Positions 59,774-64,000 of a stretch of 64,000 nucleotides of DNA are shown here, in pieces. The stretch comes from Ricinus communis (Eukaryota; Streptophyta; Magnoliopsida; Malpighiales; Euphorbiaceae), in NCBI RefSeq assembly GCF_019578655.1, contig NC_063261.1, positions 27,693,126 to 27,757,125 on the forward strand. The letters run 5' to 3'. Within the stretch, counting starts at the first letter, position 1. Every line of letters starts with the position of its first letter. Below the pieces are notes generated by a model. It was not told the DNA's origin and made no database searches. It saw only the letters and a program-made list of their open reading frames with translations. The position numbers and the translations under genes were made by a program.

Positions 59774-60667
59774 ATGGTGAGGAATATGATGAATTTACCT
59801 ACTGGAGATTTACTTTATCTACAAAGTTCTGATCATTCTGGTGTTATATTGGTTAGGACTCAATTGAATGGAAATAATTACCTTTCTTGGAGTAGATCTA
59901 TGAGAATTACGTTAGGAGCTAAGGTCAAGTTAGGGTTCATTACTGGAAAATGTAGTATGCCTGATAAAATGTCTGAAGAGTATGAACAATGGATTCGCTG
60001 TGATTTCATGGTTACATCTTGGATTTTGAATTGTATTATAAAGGATTTGATTGATGCTTTCTTATATGTGACTAGTGCTAAAGATTTATGGGATAGTTTA
60101 GAAGCTATATTTGGCGAGTGTAATGATCCTTTACTATATCAAGTGCAAAGAGATATAAGCTCGATTTCATAAGGAAATATGCCTTTAGCTTTGTATTTCA
60201 CTAAACTTAAAAAAGCTTTGGGATGAGTTAGCTTGTTTTACACATTATCCAGAATGTACTTGTGGTGCTATAAAGGCTATTGTGGAGTAAAATTCTCATA
60301 CACAATTGGTTCAATTTCTCATGGGTTTAAATGAGTCTTATTATGCAGTTAGAAACCAAATACTTATGATGGAGCCTCTACCTGATGTGAATAAAGCCTA
60401 TTCGATGGTTCTAAGAGTGGAGAAATAGAAATAGGCTTACACTAATGTACACAAAGGAATTAAGAATTGGTCATGGTTGTGCATAGTTCTTTTTCTGGAA
60501 AAGATGGTAATACTGAACCTTTGAAGGAGTTTAACAATGCTAATTCAAGAGATTCTAGTAAGAATTTCAATAAAAAGAAGGATGAAAATAGGTATTGTAC
60601 TTACTGTAGGAGTGATGGGCATGTAAAAGCAATTTGTGTCAAGCTCGTAGGTTATCCTACTTGGTAG
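59774..60667 (+). pseudogene. Copia 3 gag (broken)
   Basis: The piece 59774-60172 carries the gag N-terminus (QLNGNNYLSWSRSMRITLGAK, cut here at 20 or fewer residues per motif: NGNNYLSWSRSM). A stop at ~60170 and frame changes follow. The piece 60467-60667 has a CCHC zinc knuckle (CTYCRSDGHVKAIC) near 60597-60640. It would be the nucleocapsid-like protein of the element. Confidence 0.8.
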
Positions 60668-60847
60668 AAGGGACCAAGGGATTCAAAAATAGAAGTCAAG
60701 TTCAAAAATATGAATAGGATGGTAGCTAATGTTCAACAATTCAATAATATTGTTGTTGAAATACCTTTTGAAGATGATAAAAATGCAGGCTTAATTGATT
60801 GAAATGCTATCATTACTAATACTGTTTAACAAAAAGTTTAAAGGCTC

Positions 60848-62110
60848 TTGAAAGGAAAGATGTGGCTGATAGCAATTCTTATGATAATACTAATTTTGCT
60901 GGTAATTTCAATCCATTATCTTTTTATTTTGCTGTTTTTTTATAAAGCTTCATGGATGATTGATAGAGGAGCTACTAATCATATATGTCCTACTCTTTCT
61001 TTCTTTTCAAATCCTACAATCCCTAGTTCAAACATTCATATATACTTACCTGATGGCAGTATACAAGCTGTTACTCATGTAGATGATATTATTTTGAATT
61101 CCAAAATGACTTTGGAAAATGTTTTACATATTCCAAAATTTCAATATAACTTATTGTCTGTGAGTCAGCTTGCTATTCACAATGGTCTAAGAATTATTTT
61201 TGAATCAGATTGTTGTATCTTTTAGGATCAAAAGAGTAACTCTATCGGATTTTTTATACTAGATTCATCTAATTTTTCCACCAGTACTATCAACTCTTAC
61301 ATTCATTCTGTTTGTACACATTCTTTTCCATATTCTCTTGTAAATTATCTTTCTTCTGCTACATTAAATAAAACTAGTTCTGTTTCTATTGCTTCTCACA
61401 TAAATAAAGAAGAATTTTTTGTTTGCAATATTTCTACTATCAATGATATTTGCTTATGGCATTTAAGATTAGGAAATGCATCCTTATATAAACTCTAATA
61501 TATCCTTTTACTAAAACGTTGTTCTACCCTTTCTTCACCTTGTGAAATTTTTCCTTTGGAAAAACAATAAAGATTATCCTTTCCTACCCATGCTATACAA
61601 TTTGCTGGACCTTTGACATTTTACACCTAGATGTTTGGGGTTCTTATTCTACTCAATCTCTCACAGGTGCAAGTTCTTTTCTTAACTGTGGTGGATGACT
61701 TTTCTAGAGTAACATGGACATGTCTTATGAATCATAAAAAAATTTATCCTATTCTTAATTCCTTTTTCATGTATATCAAGACTTAATTTGTTCATGTTTT
61801 TAAATATATTAGATCTGATAATAGGTCAGAATTCTTGAATGTCTCTTGTCACACCTTGTTTTCTTCCTTAGGTATTTATCATTAAGAATCATGTACCTGT
61901 ACCCCTTAACAGAATGTTATTGCTGAGAGGAAACACAGACACATACTACAGATTGCTATAGCATAAAAATTATAGGCACATCTTCCTAATCACTTTTGTG
62001 GAGAATGTGTTTTAACTGCTACATGTATCATGAATCGATTACTAACACCTTTACTTCAATGGAAAACCCCTTTTGAGACCTTCATCTCCACTTCCTAGCT
62101 CGCGCCTGAA
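60848..62110 (+). pseudogene. Copia 3 protease-integrase (broken)
   Basis: The protease active site reads DRGATNHI where DSGA is expected (60957-60985). LLSVSQLAIHNGL follows near 61150. The pre-integrase LWHLRLGNAS is at ~61455. Integrase remnants around 61620-61830 (HLDVWGSYSTQSLTG; SDNRSEFL) are split among frames. It ends near 62105. Confidence 0.75.
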
Positions 62111-62246
62111 CATAAACTCTACCATCTTATTCAACTTGAGAGTACCTCCACTTGTTAAATGTGCTTATAACTTCCTCGCTCCATATTTTTACTTTCTTAA
62201 CTTTCTCAATCTATTCCCCATATCTTGGCAACTATTCAGGTCATTA

Positions 62247-62514
62247 TGTTAAGTTAATTCATAGTTGTTTAATTGTCAAAATTGTTGCTATTTTTTAGGA
62301 GTATAGTTGTTGTAGAACAAGTTTTTAAGAGATTGGGTTGTTTCAAAATATCTGCAGAATATATTTTCTGTTGTCTATATTTAAAGGATATTATCGTTAA
62401 TGCTTCCTTTTTTTGTTGTGTATTTACCTATTTAAAAAGGTCATTCAATTCTTAATAAAGATAAGTTTCTTTTCTCCATTTCAAAGTACTCTTTACAGAT
62501 TCTATTTTATAACA
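62247..62514 (+). repeat. Copia 4 presumed 5' LTR
   Basis: TGTTAAGTTAATTC...TATTTTATAACA, one base before the primer-binding site. The left edge is inferred from the TG...CA rule, since the other LTR lies outside the window. Confidence 0.5.
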
Positions 62515-62515
62515 G

Positions 62516-62527
62516 TGGTATCAGAGC
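62516..62527 (+). promoter_or_regulatory. Copia 4 primer-binding site (tRNA-Met)
   Basis: TGGTATCAGAGC, one base after the presumed LTR end. Confidence 0.85.
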
Positions 62528-62559
62528 ATTGAACTACATCTGTGAGAGTGAAACACCAA

Positions 62560-63531
62560 ATGGCCACATAATCCAACTTTGTGCCTGTAGCTATTCCACG
62601 TTTTGATGGTCATTATAACCATTGAAGTATTGCTAATGGAGAATTTTTTGCGGTCAAAGGAGTACTGGTCAGTAGTTGAATCTAGAGTTGAAGAGACAAC
62701 AACAAACACAACTCTAACGGAAAACTAGATAACAAACCTAGAAGCTAGAAAGCTGAAAGACTTGAAGGTAAAAAATTATCTTTTTCAGGCTATTGATCAG
62801 CCCATCTTAGTAACTATTCTTTGTAAAGATACTTCTAAGATATATGGGACTCCATGAAGAAAAAATATGGGGGTTCTATCAGAGTGAAGCGAGCACAGCT
62901 CCAAACATTAAGAAAAGATTTGAGATGCTGGCCATGAAAGATGGAGAATCTATATTAGCTGTTGTGCTAGAACAATGGAGATCAGTAATAAGATGTGTTT
63001 CATTGGGAAAAAGATGACTGATGTCATCATTGTAGAGAAAATTTTACGCTTATTGATGCTAAAGTTTAATTATATTGTTTGCTCAATTGAAGAGCCGAAA
63101 GACATAGTTGCCTCTCTTTTGATGAACTACAAAGCTCCTTATTAGTTCATGAACAAAAGATGAAGATGAACAACAGTTCAACTACAGAAGAGCAAGCTTT
63201 GAAAGCCTCTACTTATTACTATTTCAGAGGAATAGGACAAGGTAGAGGTAGAAAAAAGGGAGGTTATGGCAATGCAGATGGCAACAAGCAAGTTAAAATT
63301 GATGTTGGTCAAAATCAGAATCAAGGCAGAGGACGAGATCAACCTGTTGGTAAGTCAATGGTAGAGTGCTTTTGTTGCCACAAATATGGTCATTACCGAT
63401 ATGAGTGCTATACTAAATTGCCTAACAACAAAGAAAAGGGAATGGAGTCAAATTTTATAGAGAAGAAAGAGGGTGAAACTTTGCTAATAACAATTAAAAA
63501 TAATGAAGAACTTCGTGAGCCTGATATTTAG
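62560..63531 (+). pseudogene. Copia 4 gag (broken)
   Basis: The N-terminal gag is scattered among frames (62560-63160). The open piece 63160-63531 has a Gly/Arg-rich stretch and a complete CCHC knuckle (CFCCHKYGHYRYEC, 63367-63408), as in TNT1-type gag. Confidence 0.75.
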
Positions 63532-64000
63532 TATATTTAATATAGGATGCAGTAATCACATGTGTGGAAGTAAGTTTATCTTTTCTTATTTAAATACAAA
63601 ATTTCGTTCCACTGTGAGTTTTGGTGATAATTCTACTACTGTTGTTATAGAAAAAGGGGATATTGAAATTAAAACCAAGAATGGTTTTATAAAAACAATT
63701 TCTAATGTTCTTTATATTCCCAATTTGAAAAATAATTTGTTGAGTGTTGACCAGTTACAAGAGAAAAGTTATGCAATTACTATTAAGATGGTGCTTGTGA
63801 AATATATGATCCCTCAAGAGGTGCAATTACCATGGTTCCGATGAGCTCAAACAGACTATTTCCTTTGACGATAGAATGTGTTCAGTCTTATTTGTTAGCT
63901 GAAATGATGGACTCCTCATGGCTTTGACATTTTAGATATGGACATCTAAGTTTTGGTGGACTACAAACACTTCAATAGAAAAATTTTATGACGGGCCTTC
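63503..64000 (+). pseudogene. Copia 4 protease and pre-integrase region
   Basis: The frame carries NIGCSNHMCG where TNT1-type proteases have DSGCSNHMCG, so the catalytic Asp and Ser are not in place. NVLYIPNLKNNLLSVDQL follows at ~63700. The frame is lost at ~63780. LLAEMMDSSWL-like pre-integrase sequence lies at ~63890-63930. Confidence 0.75.

Larger units (their letters stand above)
59330..62110 (+). mobile_element. Copia LTR retrotransposon 3, decayed and 3'-truncated
   Basis: 5' LTR, a primer-binding site with one mismatch, gag, protease, pre-integrase and part of integrase in Copia order. Similarity ends near 62105 in the integrase; RT, RNase H and the 3' LTR are missing. Copia 4 begins ~140 bp further on. 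Confidence 0.8.
62247..64000 (+). mobile_element. Copia LTR retrotransposon 4 (TNT1-like), runs off the window
   Basis: LTR, tRNA-Met primer site, gag with zinc knuckle, protease and pre-integrase region in order. Frame changes and stops between 62560 and 63160 show decay. The pol part continues beyond 64000. Confidence 0.8.

Noticed and set aside
1..64000. CRISPR arrays, rRNA or tRNA genes, bacterial operons
   Set aside because: No spaced short-repeat arrays and no complete tRNA or rRNA seen; all genes are of plant type.

Overview
The window looks like a piece of a flowering-plant (eudicot-type) nuclear genome. It has intron-containing plant genes, AT-rich intergenic DNA, several LTR retrotransposons primed by initiator tRNA-Met, MITE-like inverted repeats, and two old integrated copies of a plant pararetrovirus (Caulimoviridae; the arrangement fits the endogenous florendovirus type). 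The species cannot be fixed from the sequence alone.

Layout. (1) 1-16262, minus strand: two endogenous pararetrovirus copies in the same orientation, separated by a ~1.5 kb non-viral island. Copy 1 (1-~8305) is more than one genome long: its promoter/leader region occurs at both ends, ~7.85 kb apart, with a tRNA-Met primer site at 7710-7722. It carries remnants of movement protein, coat protein with zinc knuckle, aspartic protease, reverse transcriptase, RNase H and a second ORF of unknown function. Copy 2 (~9885-16262) lacks the movement-protein end. Both are broken by stops and frameshifts. (2) 17299-19539, minus: an intact single-exon ABCG half-transporter of the ABCG2/6/20 (suberin/pollen wall) type. 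(3) 19.6-28.7 kb: AT-rich DNA with a microsatellite, a MITE-like element and a possible SINE relic. (4) 28776-31504, minus: a 5'-truncated, multiply frameshifted pseudogene of the U4/U6 snRNP splicing factor PRP3 (RDM16). The intron at its broken end has been duplicated in tandem and in inverted orientation. It is separated from those copies by a full-length Copia element (31947-37330, 5-bp target duplication). (5) 38.1-44.3 kb: a hAT transposase relic fused to the inverted PRP3 fragment and interrupted by a second Copia element. (6) 45.9-54 kb, minus: a degenerate fragment of a CrRLK1L receptor kinase, an intact FAR1-related (FRS11-like) gene in three coding exons, and an intact intronless malectin-like receptor kinase gene (CrRLK1L, At5g24010-like). 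(7) 54.7-59.3 kb: AT-rich repeats, including a 113-bp tandem duplication and a Mutator-type MITE with ~290-bp terminal inverted repeats and a perfect 10-bp target duplication. (8) 59.3-64 kb, plus: two more decayed Copia elements, the last running off the window.

Three host genes look functional: the ABCG transporter, the FRS11-like gene and the receptor kinase. No operon-like or pathway grouping is apparent. The rest is a graveyard of mobile elements and viral insertions, and its most informative structures are the rearranged PRP3 locus, the terminally redundant viral insertion and the long hairpin MITE. I found no clearly novel gene system. The unexplained coding-like pieces are the viral second ORF and a short host ORF in the island between the viral copies.
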